Source: Jimgerdemannia flammicorona
Lineage: Eukaryota > Mucoromycota > Endogonomycetes > Endogonales > Endogonaceae
Direction: 5' to 3'
Assembly (NCBI GenBank): GCA_003990745.1
Contig: RBNI01002955.1
Coordinates: forward strand, 1-17,049
DNA length: 17,049 bases
Shown here: positions 9,539-17,049 of the stretch, piece after piece
How the letters are laid out: each line of letters opens with the position of its first letter
How positions within the stretch are numbered: position 1 is the stretch's first letter
Notes under the pieces: generated by a model
Told to the model about the DNA's origin: nothing
The model's database searches: none
The model's input: the letters and a program-made list of their open reading frames with translations, nothing else
Program-made: the position numbers and the translations under genes

Positions 9539-10485
9539 GTTTTTGAATATATTTGTTTCTATAAAAAGATTGTAAAGTTGAGAATGCAAGAACACAAGGT
9601 TCCGGACACCCTCCTCTAAAAAAAAAAAAAAGCTCCTTTGATAACTAATAAGAATTTACTTCTTAAGTTCGGGAAGATTTTTGTCTGAAATTAGAATTAA
9701 CCTTTTTATTCAATTGCCTGAGGCCTTTTTGTGAAATTCCAAATACCAGGCCATATTTCGTGCTCAGAACTCTAGCGAGATTTTAGAAAATTTACTCGTC
9801 GTTCTCTCATACGTGACGCCTCTCCGCACTGCGCTCTCTGTCGATATAGTCTATTGTAATAGTAATATAAGTACTGTGCGTGTATATACATCATGAATAA
9901 TATACAGGTTTGATTGTAAGCACTGAAATATAATTCTAATTATAGCGGTTGGTCATACCATTCTCTAATCGGTAAAGATTTCGCTCTTCTTGGTTTGTGT
10001 GCGTGCACACTGAGCAAAGACCGGATTGTGAATCCTCTGAAAGACACATTTTGTATCGAATTTCGGAAGCCCTACCGTTTTACACCCCTCCCCCCCCCCC
10101 CCCACAAAAAAAAATGGGGGGTATATGTCACTTATGACACTTTCAGTTTTGTTTTGAGTCTAGATGATTTTGCCATTATGACGCACCGAATATACTAGGA
10201 CGTGCAAATTACGCGAGCATTTTCTGTTGAAATTAGCTGGTTTCCCTCCAAAGCCGCCATAAGGCAAACCCACTCTACAAACAGGAGCTTGCGCTCCATA
10301 TGACAAATCCATGAGAAGGTGACGGATCAGAGCACTCATACAGAATACCATCTAACCAGCTGACACCGAACTGTTTATTGGCATAACTACGTAGCCAAAT
10401 TCTCCCATTCACATTTGCGAATCACAAAATACCTACCTTCGCTTCTCGTCACTGCGAATAATAAAGTTTGTGGAATGATGACTAG
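9539..10485. other. Unassigned spacer with homopolymers
   Basis: No supported gene. It holds A14 (9618-9631) and a cluster of C14, A9 and G6 runs (10090-10121). Open frames up to 67 codons are present but low complexity. Confidence 0.5.
10090..10121 (+). repeat. C14 / A9 / G6 homopolymer cluster
   Basis: C14 (10090-10103), then ACA9 and T, then G6 (10116-10121). The C run can fold against the G run and is G14 on the minus strand. Confidence 0.8.
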
Positions 10486-10519
10486 GAATGTTAGCGCAAA
10501 AAGTCCGCTTGGCGCTCTA

Positions 10520-10559
10520 CGCAAGCTGAAAAATTCCACATAAGCCGTTTCAGCTTGCG
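10520..10559. repeat. Perfect 12-bp inverted repeat, 16-nt loop
   Basis: CGCAAGCTGAAA (10520-10531) is matched by TTTCAGCTTGCG (10548-10559). It sits about 45 bp upstream of a TATATA box (about 10600) and 110 bp upstream of an AATAAA-type signal (about 10667). It may belong to a promoter or a small LTR; no target-site duplication was found. Confidence 0.7.
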
Positions 10560-10897
10560 CGTGCTCTTGGGAGGAGGGAGGAGGAACGTGTAGGTTTAGG
10601 CTTATATATGGGCCTACGCAACGCCCTTATGTATTTCATAGCAGTAATTATTAGTTACGAAAATCTAAATAAATAGTGGATATTTTTCAACGGCAGCAAA
10701 GCTCAGTCGTAAACCTTCACATATCGGAATCCAGGTATCCAACGAATCCACGTGTCATAGGATCATAAGTCGTTTTCATGCTCCCCAAGTTGATTTATGA
10801 CCCAAACGCATCGTCATAGATGTGCCCCTTTCGGTTTCCGGTGGAACATCCCGTCGCCACCAGTCAATGTATTGTGACGAGCAAAAAAACATAGTAT

Positions 10898-10962
10898 AAC
10901 CAGATGACGTGAACCAGATGACGCGAACCCCTATGCAGCATAGTTACCCACATAGTTACCCA
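10898..10962 (+). repeat. Two short direct repeats upstream of a TATA box
   Basis: AACCAGATGACGTG / AACCAGATGACGCG (14 bp, 10898-10911 and 10912-10925), then CATAGTTACCCA twice (10939-10950 and 10951-10962). The first pair carries TGACG cores like bZIP sites. The placement is that of U3 enhancer repeats, which is inference. Confidence 0.7.
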
Positions 10963-10977
10963 CCACATCATCACCTG

Positions 10978-10985
10978 TATAAATA
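10978..10985 (+). promoter_or_regulatory. TATA box
   Basis: TATAAATA followed by a GC-richer stretch, just downstream of the direct repeats. A start site about 30 bp downstream would fall near 11005-11015, right before the minisatellite. Confidence 0.5.
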
Positions 10986-11017
10986 GCCGACCTACCCAAA
11001 ACCAGTATGTTTATCTG

Positions 11018-11187
11018 TGTCCTGCGGACACACTCATGTCCTACGGACACACTCATGTCCTACGGACACACTCATGTCCTACGGACACACTCATGTCCTG
11101 CGGACACACTCATGTCCTGCGGACACACTCATGTCCTGCGGACACACTCATGTCCTGCAGACACACCTGTACCCAGTGGACACACCC
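11018..11187 (+). repeat. 19-bp minisatellite with palindromic core
   Basis: Eight units begin with TGTCC at 11018, 11037, 11056, 11075, 11094, 11113, 11132 and 11151, with a degenerate ninth at 11168. Each unit holds TGTCC, three bases, GGACA, a small hairpin. The centre is TGC in units 1 and 5-7 and TAC in units 2-4; unit 8 has a G-to-A change in its right arm. Because 19 is not a multiple of three and no unit makes a stop, all three plus frames stay open and repeat the same 19-residue period; these are not real genes. Confidence 0.95.
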
Positions 11188-11610
11188 AAACATTACCAAG
11201 AGTGGTAAATCTATAATTACCCAGATAGCAACCAACTTGTATAAAATCTGGTGCGACTGCTGCTAATAATGCTCGAGATGCTATTTTAGATGCTGCTCGT
11301 CAACCGGCAGTTAGTGATGCCTATGGTCTTACTGCCAAAGTATACCCCAGAGACAAGAGTGAATAAACCTCGCCGCCATTTGACCGCCATTTGAGTAATC
11401 CGCCGCTTAAGGAAGAGCCGCCATTTTCAAGAAGTCCGCCTGCGTTTCCAACACAAGGACGCAACTTCGCAGTGAAGCCAGTCCTTCGACGTAACTCCGC
11501 GCAAACGAAGCCAGTCTTTGAGTTATCCGAGTTATCCGCCATTCGAGTTATTATTCAAGAAATCCGCCGATTCAGGAGAATCCGCGTCATCCGCCAATCT
11601 TGAGAAGTCT

Positions 11611-11840
11611 GCATAAGGAAATCCGCTCACAGAGATCGTCACGCAGAAATCGCATAAGGAATCCACTCGCGCTACACAAGATCGTCACGCCGAAATCGCA
11701 TACTTTTGGGAGATCGCCGCTACTCAAGAAGGAAACCGTCAAATTACCAGATCGTCCTGCATAAGGAAACCGCTCGCGCTACACACAAATCGCCGTTCAC
11801 GCCCAAGAACCCGTCCCAATAAGGAAATCGACCGTGGTAT
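11611..11840 (+). repeat. Degenerate 40-50 bp repeats
   Basis: GCATAAGGAA-led units at 11611, 11652 and 11759, with a partial one near 11819, share CCGCTCGCGCTACACA and GATCGTCACGC-type parts. Further short echoes of AATCCGCC and GCCGCCATTT lie at 11370-11600. They sit in the right half of the candidate LTR. Confidence 0.6.
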
Positions 11841-11903
11841 CCAAATTTGACTATTATACCGCTAAACACCAACAAGGAATCTTAGATTTTTTAACAAAGT
11901 AAC

Positions 11904-11921
11904 TGGGGGCTCACGCCAAAC
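11904..11921 (+). promoter_or_regulatory. Primer binding site, tRNA-Pro type
   Basis: TGGGGGCTCACGCC. Its complement ends in GTGAGCC-C-CCA, which is an acceptor strand, a C discriminator base and CCA; C at that position is typical of eukaryotic proline tRNA. It resembles the known retroviral proline-tRNA site, which begins TGGGGGCTCG. It lies 7 bases after the TTTAACA end. Confidence 0.5.
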
Positions 11922-11961
11922 TACATCAACCCCCAACCTTGTAATTTGCCTCTATTGAGCC

Positions 11962-12021
11962 GGCACGTTACAGTATACCTTAAATCCACGACCCAAAACA
12001 AAGCATATTCAACCACTAAAC
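11962..12021 (+). promoter_or_regulatory. Conserved 5' flank of BTB copy C
   Basis: TATACCTTAAA, CCCAAAACAAAG and CCACTAAAC before the ATG match the leader of copy A. Similarity fades about 60-70 bp upstream of the ATG, so the join to LTR-side sequence lies near 11960-11970. Confidence 0.6.
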
Positions 12022-13508
12022 ATGGACGTGCAATCCGACAGCGGTTTTAGCCTCAAAGAAGACATCGCCTCTATATGGAAAGATGCAGCCTACCATGACA
12101 TAACCATTGTCTGTGCCGATGGCGTTGAACTTGGTGCTTGCCGTGCTGTCCTGGCGGCCAGGTGTGTTCCGTAGTTTCTTGATTGTGTTTCAAAGTTTCG
12201 TCGATCTATTATATATTCTCTAAAGTCATACGGTCCCCAAGGTGTCCCGTTTTCAAGGCAATGCTCTACGGAAAGATGCAGGAGAGCGTCTCCCAGCGAA
12301 TCGTCCTCCACGACATCACCTCTGCGGCGCTCACCATCGTCCTCAGCTTCATATACACCGAATCGATCAACGACACAACCGCCATCGCTGTGAACATCTA
12401 CCGTGCAGCGAGCTTCCTCCTCCTCCCAAAGCTCATAGCAATGGTGTTGGAGCGTGCCCAAAAAATTTCCGACTTTGGGGTCTCTTTGTCACTTCTCAAC
12501 GAGGCTGTCGCCTCCATTCCATGGAGTGAGACGAGCGAAGACCTCTACGCTGTGCTCCTCAAGCCTTTCTACACTCGCAAGCTTGCCATAGGAGAGTTGA
12601 CAGATCTCTCCGAAGAGGCTGTCGAGCTGCTCTTTACTGCACCGTACGCAATCACCTTTGTCACTCCCGAATACAACCTGTTGCTATGCATCGTCGACTG
12701 GGCCTGGGCGCATGCCGAAGAGCCAGGGCCCCTTGTCACAGAGCGTCATGATGTCTTGCGTGGTGTTGCCAGTATGGCTACGGGATGCAAGGGTAAAATT
12801 CGGCTGGGAAATAACTCACTGCTGTTAAATATGATGAGGCATATTGATCTCACCCTTGTGTGCCCGCATCGCTTGAAGGACCTCACAGAAGCGGTCGACG
12901 GGTTTGCCGAGACATCCCCGCACTACATGACTTTTTGTCACCACGCATACAAGAACACAGTGTGTCAAACGGGGCACCCATCCGGCTATCGCAAAAGTCA
13001 AGATCTCCAGTGGGATCGATCGAAGATTGGTTCGAGCGTTGTCATCTCAGACAATGGCAAGGTCGTAGAGCTTACAGTGGCATCCGGGATCCAGACGGCA
13101 AGAATTTCTGTCCCCGGGACGACAACTCAGGAAGGACTGTGTGAATGGGACGTAGTGATCGAGTCTGCTGGATTGAATAATGGGTATGCATCCTGCAGCG
13201 AGATCGGGTTCGTAGGCGAGGAATTCACTGCCTTCAATTCCCAGATGTGGAATATGCCATCGACGTGGTCATTCCAGTGTTTTGACGGTTTTCAAAATTT
13301 ATGTGGATCGGGAGTGACTCGTAAATATGGCGCCCTTCTTCACAGTGGCGATGTAGTGACTCTCCATCTGGATAAATGCAACCATACTTGCGCCTTTTCC
13401 ATCAACGGAATTAATCACGGAATCGCTTGGACCAACCTCCCGGACATGGTTTATCCTGCCGTGGCTTTACACCCTCATTCCAAGTATCGGATAAAAGATC
13501 GTCATTAA
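12022..13508 (+). CDS. BTB-BACK-SPRY protein, copy C (two exons)
   Basis: Exons 12022-12161 and 12242-13508 give 468 aa, one residue shorter than copy A because of a 3-bp loss after DTT. Domains in order: BTB at about 20-115 (YHDITIVCADG, RCPVFKAMLYG), BACK-like helices at about 120-270, SPRY at about 302-464 (WDRSKIGSSVVISDNG, LHSGDVVTLHLDKC, CAFSINGI, LPDMVYPAV). The expected role is a cullin-3 E3 ligase adaptor with a SPRY recognition domain; this comes from the families, not from direct evidence. The frame is intact and no lesion is seen. It lies about 100 bp downstream of an LTR-type primer binding site and may be transcribed from that LTR. The 3' flank is T-rich with three long T tracts. 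Confidence 0.92.
12162..12241 (+). other. Intron of BTB copy C (80 bp, phase 2)
   Basis: Begins GTGTGTTCCG and ends CCCCAAG. Splicing makes Arg47 and restores RCPVFKAM. It shares TTTCTTGATTGTGTT and other blocks with the introns of copies A and B. Confidence 0.92.
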
Positions 13509-14636
13509 TTTTTTTCTTCTTTTTTTGATGACAACTCCTCTCTATTCTTTTTCTTTACTCACTTGCTCATATTGTATGAATTCATATATATTTATTCCTT
13601 CAGTAAGCAGAGATTTTTTTTTTTTTTTTTTAATTCTTTTTTTTTTTTTTTTTTTTTTAGCTTTTTTTTTTTTTTTTTTTTTCTAATACTAACGTTTTTT
13701 TCAATTATTTTCATTTGAAATAATATATAAGATAGGAGATAGTATGTCAGATAATTGATAAAAACATTTTAATAATATTTATATAAGGCATTTAACAATT
13801 ATATTATTTATCTAGAATAATTTCCATCTAAGAATATAAATGCAATAATTGCTTAAATATATAAATTTATTTGATTATTTAATGTTGTAAATGTAAAATT
13901 ATTATGATTGATCATAACTGTTTACAAATATTGAATTGTAATTATTTTAGTTATACTTTCCCCATTTACCTATAAAATTATTAAAATTAAGCTTATTTTT
14001 TTATTTTTATATATTTTTGTTTTTCTGTTTCTCAATACAATGTGTTGATACACACTCTTGCAAACTCCTCTAGCTGAGCCGTAGCAATCAGCTGGCCGAA
14101 AGTTGTATATTTTCAGTAGTGCGATGACTGCCAATATCTTGCCGGACAAGCAAATCCACACTCATGTAACTGACAAAGTTGTTGCGATTTTCGACGGTAG
14201 TGAGGCAACTTGAACTCGTTTAATTTTATTTTCCTCCCTTCATCTTGAACATTTGTTTATAAAATTCTGCCTTCATGTTAGAACTCTGGAAAATTTGCCA
14301 TAGCTATGAAACATCGGTCAATCGAAACTAGGAAGAGTATATATATACATTTGAGAATGAGAATAAATAAGGTGTGCGTATGTGCGATTAAGGTATATAT
14401 TTTCCCCTAAATTCGACATACTTAAATCTATGCGAAAGCTGTCTCGTTCTATGATCGAATGGTCAAGTTGAAACGAAATGGGTGTCCGAGAGGGCCAATA
14501 TTTCATGAAAAATTGCCTTTATGAGATACATTGCTTTATTAAACTGCAATATCAGCTAAGAAATTATTATGTTATTATGACTGCAACGGGGTGAATGATG
14601 ATAAAATCGAAACGAGATGTCCCAAGTGTAAATGGC

Positions 14637-14639
<3 letters not shown>
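13509..14639. other. Very AT-rich gene-free block
   Basis: Three long T tracts (13614-13682) are followed by DNA that is mostly A and T to about 14000, then less extreme sequence. Short minus frames (62-63 codons) show no motifs. I see no gene. Confidence 0.6.
13614..13682 (+). repeat. Three T tracts (T18, T22, T21)
   Basis: T18 (13614-13631), T22 (13637-13658) and T21 (13662-13682), separated by 3-5 bases, about 105 bp after the stop of copy C. Confidence 0.9.

Positions 14640-14669
<30 letters not shown>
14640..14669 (+). repeat. T30 homopolymer
   Basis: 30 uninterrupted T, the longest pure tract in the window. No gene end is seen beside it. Confidence 0.9.
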
Positions 14670-14671
<2 letters not shown>

Positions 14672-15070
14672 GTGCGGAATCATTATTGGCTTCAGGATGT
14701 GAAGCTTTTGAGCTCTTTTTTAATATATCCACCACCACTCAATGCACGTCCCATGCAGAATGCATTTTAATTCGATAAATATCCCCCCTTTTTCCGGCCA
14801 TCTCACCTACAACAAGCTGTTTGAATTTTAACTGTGGCTGAGGCTTGTATTCGCTGTAAGGTATAAGGGGACTCCTAGTCCTTTTGGCGATCCTGGATCT
14901 GAGTCACGCAAGACAACTGCCGCAGACCACTGTCATGCTTTTAATTTGAAATAAAGCAACGTAATTGCTTTAATATAGAGGCGTTCGAATATCAAGTTGG
15001 TATAACTCTAGCATATCCTCATATATATTTTGGACAACAATGTAAAATACCACATTTGCCAATTAGTTAT
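14670..15070. other. Unassigned spacer
   Basis: No open frame or motif that I can support between the T30 tract and the transporter relic. Confidence 0.5.
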
Positions 15071-15077
15071 CCGGATC

Positions 15078-15400
15078 TTAAGCCGTCACGAACCCGCATT
15101 CCGCCAGAAACGTGAACTCGCACCATAGGACGACAGCCAAGAATGAGTTTGGGTCAACGGCCTGCTGAATTGCACCAGCGATCGGCGCACCCAACAAGGC
15201 CACAGCGTCGATGCAGAACAGGAGGGTAATGGCCGAGGTGAGTTTTTCCATGCCTGGGAATTTGTGAGCCGCGTTTTTTGTCTCGGTTAGATAACGTACG
15301 GAACCTCAATTGTGAGATAAGCAGAAAGGGAGATTTTACTCAGAATTGATACACACGATCTCGGCGGTGATCAATGGGTAGGTAGGCCAACGGGTGGGTC
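15078..15400 (-). pseudogene. MFS monocarboxylate-transporter-like C-terminal relic
   Basis: The last exon (15253-15078) follows a TTCCCAG acceptor and reads MEKLTSAITLLFCIDAVALL and then GAPIAGAIQQAVDPNSFLAV before TAA. The G-PIAGAI pattern after a helix and a Leu/Ser/Ala-rich helix start is typical of the 10th-11th membrane segments of the MFS monocarboxylate-transporter (SLC16-like) family. An 86-bp intron (15254-15339, GTAAAA to CCCAG) would join it to AYLPLITAEIVCINS upstream, which also suits the family, but the frames differ by one base. The upstream transporter core was not found intact, so I call it a relic, or a multi-exon gene I could not assemble. Confidence 0.4.
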
Positions 15401-15410
15401 AATGGGCGGG

Positions 15411-15480
15411 GGTTGAGGCAGTCGACGTCGCTCATCAGGGCGCCAAGCGCGCTTCAGGTTGGGGCAGTCTACGTCGCGCT
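15411..15480 (+). repeat. Local imperfect direct repeat (22-24 bp)
   Basis: GGTTGAGGCAGTCGACGTCGCT (with small differences) occurs at 15411-15432 and again at 15457-15480, 46 bp apart. This is a small tandem duplication inside the relic region. Confidence 0.5.
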
Positions 15481-15801
15481 CTTCGCAATGGTGCTTGGGA
15501 AGGAAGCGTCCTTGGGGGTAATTTGTTGTTGGGCATGACATTTGAAGGTGTTAGAGGGAAGGGAATTTAAGTTTTGGCCTTTAACAACGACGCCTCACAT
15601 TCTTGTTGCTCGCGTTCGTCACCGTCAGTCCATGAATCCCTGGGCAGTCTGGGCAGTCAGGTGAATTGAGGGGCAGTGGTCGATACAATGGTCTACTCGG
15701 GTACCTTTTGACCGCACAGCAGTAACGAAGGCGCAGCAGAAAATTATGTAATTATGTGGCTTTATGTTATAGTGATCGGCTCCGCAATTTTGAGAAATTC
15801 A

Positions 15802-15813
15802 CGTGACGTCACG
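15802..15813. promoter_or_regulatory. 12-bp palindromic CRE-type site
   Basis: CGTGACGTCACG contains the perfect TGACGTCA core bound by ATF/CREB-type bZIP factors in eukaryotes, including fungi. No intact gene next to it is certain, so its target is unknown. Confidence 0.4.
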
Positions 15814-16255
15814 CGTAGAGCGATGGCTCGCGCTTTTGCGATAGAAAAAGAAGTTGGATCATTACAGAAGGCAGTAATCTATCCTTGCCCGTAATTGATA
15901 AAGGCTGGTGGTTTGAAAACAATAACGATTCAGAGTTCAATTCTGGTGCTTAAGGAATCCGCGTATAATACATCACTTTTCAGGCGATCGACAAAATCTC
16001 GCGGACTTCATTTGGAGGTTTGGCTGAGCTGATTTTCTGGAGGGATCACGGCTGGCATTCATAAGTGGTGGCGATGGCACATATATATTTATTAATTTTT
16101 TTATTTTTTTTTTATTTCAATATTTCCTGTTTTTCGGCCATACCTCAAACAATATTCCACGGCCGCTCACATCTCCGCCACCTTTCACGAACCCTATCAC
16201 ACGACGTCAGACTTCGCGAACCCAAGAGCATCGCCGAAACACTGGCTGCCACGAC

Positions 16256-16430
16256 CTACTCCAGTGCTCGCCTCGCCAAGGTCGCCAGGCCGAGCAGCTC
16301 GAGCAGTGCGAGGTACCTGTCAATATATATTCACGCTATCACGGATTCCAATTTACCGCAACCCTTTCTTTTGCGCATGTATATCACTCACCGGACTCCT
16401 ACAGCCACTATCCCCCGAGTGTCACAGGAT
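16256..16430 (-). pseudogene. Spliced membrane-segment exons, MFS-like
   Basis: A 75-bp intron (16317-16391, GTGAGT to TTGACAG) joins RGIVAVGVR to YLALLELLGLATLARRALE, which ends at TAG (16256-16258). The spliced peptide resembles the loop and helix around the sixth membrane segment of fungal MFS monocarboxylate transporters. The frame upstream is closed by TAG near 16445, so further splicing or decay must be assumed. Same strand as the relic at 15078-15400, so they may be remains of one gene. Confidence 0.35.
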
Positions 16431-16436
16431 TTCCAC

Positions 16437-16955
16437 CCATCTTCATCCTAATCACCGGATCTAATGCACACCAATAGGCAAAAAACGGAGCAAGTGGCCA
16501 AGCGATGCGCGTTACGTTGTTTAACGCTGTCGCCTTCGCGGCGGCCTCTGGGAGCTGGTGTAGGACGACAGTAAAGAGTAGCATGACATTAGTCACCGCA
16601 GTCACCGCAAGGGTGACAGTAAAGGTTGTTGATGCGGTTGCGCTGGAAGTAGAACCTGCCGCCCAGATCGAATGTGATGGCGGCCATGAGGTCGACAAAG
16701 GCGATGATGTTAGTGGACAGGATAGAGTGGACGCTCTCGGGTACAGCACCCCAGACGCGCTGGGTGTTGGTGATGACCATGATGCCCATCACGCCACTGC
16801 TCTCCCTGCTCTCATCTGCGGCTCGCCCCTTACCCGCCTCAAACCTGTCTGTCTCGGCCTCGTACACCGCTCCTGCACGTCCGTTGGGCAGGTCAAGCAC
16901 TGCATGTTTGGCGAGTCGGGCGACCAGAGCAGGTGTCGCCGAGGGTCCTGAATGC
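16437..16955 (-). pseudogene. Putative membrane protein, frameshifted
   Basis: After a TTTTCAG acceptor (exon from 16955), the minus strand reads SATPALVARLAKHAVLDL, then MGIMVITNTQRVWGAVPE and ILSTNIIAFVDLMAAITFDL. Near 16630 the coding signal moves to another frame: TVTLAVTAVTNVMLLFTVVL, then HQLPEAAAKATALNNV and IAWPLAPFFAYW. Two or three hydrophobic segments suggest an integral membrane protein with a one-base shift. No family is assigned. Confidence 0.4.
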
Positions 16956-17049
16956 CTGAAAATATGAAAATGAGGAGGGGGTACACAAACATGTCAGTTA
17001 TCCGTGTTGTGGAATAGCCAGAATGCTGGAGTTCGGACTATAAAAAAAA

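Larger units (their letters stand above)
10868..11896 (+). mobile_element. Candidate LTR of a Ty3/gypsy-like retrotransposon
   Basis: Starts TGTATTG and ends TTTAACA (TG...CA, with TGT/ACA ends), about 1,029 bp. Inside, in expected order: short direct repeats with TGACG motifs (10898-10962), a TATA box (10978-10985), a 19-bp minisatellite (11018-11187), an AATAAA signal (11362-11367) and a repeat-rich right half. Seven bases after the end comes a proline-tRNA-type primer binding site, which is the strongest support. No gag or pol follows and no second LTR copy is in the window, so the left boundary is inferred. Confidence 0.45.

Noticed and set aside
10160..10351. 63-codon minus frame with GGFGGKPANF
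   Set aside because: Short, no domain, no splice or polyadenylation support.
11007..11266. Three overlapping plus-strand open frames of 63-76 codons
   Set aside because: They are the same 19-bp minisatellite read in three phases, not genes.
12860..13144. 94-codon plus frame inside copy C
   Set aside because: Alternate-frame shadow within exon 2; no independent signal.
7001..15758. Shared 14-mer TATGTAATTATGTG at 7001 and 15745
   Set aside because: Flanks do not align, and one AT-rich 14-mer repeat is expected by chance in a window of this size.
15870..15955. tRNA-like stretch with GAGTTCAATTC
   Set aside because: The T-arm does not close with a five-base stem and no acceptor stem pairs. 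No tRNA gene was found in the window.
1..17049. CRISPR arrays, bacterial operons, rRNA genes
   Set aside because: No spaced direct-repeat array, no ribosome-binding-site-led gene strings and no rRNA-like sequence; the introns show eukaryotic DNA.

Overview
The window reads as eukaryotic nuclear DNA. I see short GT-AG introns of about 75-90 bp, C-ending codons in the real exons, AT-rich gene-poor blocks, long homopolymer T tracts, LTR-type sequence and many broken coding relics. A transposon-rich filamentous fungus fits best, mainly because of the fungal-like monocarboxylate-transporter (MFS) pieces and the intron sizes, but the lineage is not proved from sequence alone.

The core of the window is a local family of BTB-BACK-SPRY genes with three copies. 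Copy A (complement 962-2450) and copy C (12022-13508) are both intact: 469 and 468 aa, each with a 140-bp first exon and one phase-2 intron of 79 or 80 bp. Copy B (complement 7539-8431) is a pseudogene with a 22-bp deletion, nonsense codons, frameshifts and loss of its SPRY half, and it stops close to a 27-bp poly(A)/poly(T) tract. A and B share one orientation; C is inverted. By family knowledge these proteins would be cullin-3 E3 ligase substrate adaptors, with SPRY as the binding end.

Region by region: 1-960 is AT-rich DNA with a coding-like relic whose in-frame stops are all TAA/TAG, then the 3' flank of copy A. 2451-3330 is mostly non-coding. 3330-5300 carries decayed coding pieces on both strands, several with a coiled-coil look. 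5340-6660 carries an acidic-tail relic and a spliced gene fragment on the minus strand. 6660-7480 is weak. 7482-8431 is copy B with its poly(T) end. 8445-10480 is mainly unassigned. 10480-10700 has a perfect hairpin followed by a TATA box. 10868-11921 looks like a long terminal repeat (TG...CA ends, TATA box, 19-bp minisatellite, polyadenylation signal) followed by a proline-tRNA-type primer binding site. Copy C starts only about 100 bp after that site. 13509-15060 is very AT-rich and T-tract-rich. 15060-17049 holds minus-strand exons of degraded membrane-protein genes, including pieces that look like the MFS monocarboxylate transporter family.

The most interesting point is the join of an LTR plus primer binding site to an intact BTB-BACK-SPRY gene with no gag or pol between them, in a neighbourhood where sister copies sit in opposite orientation and one is decaying.
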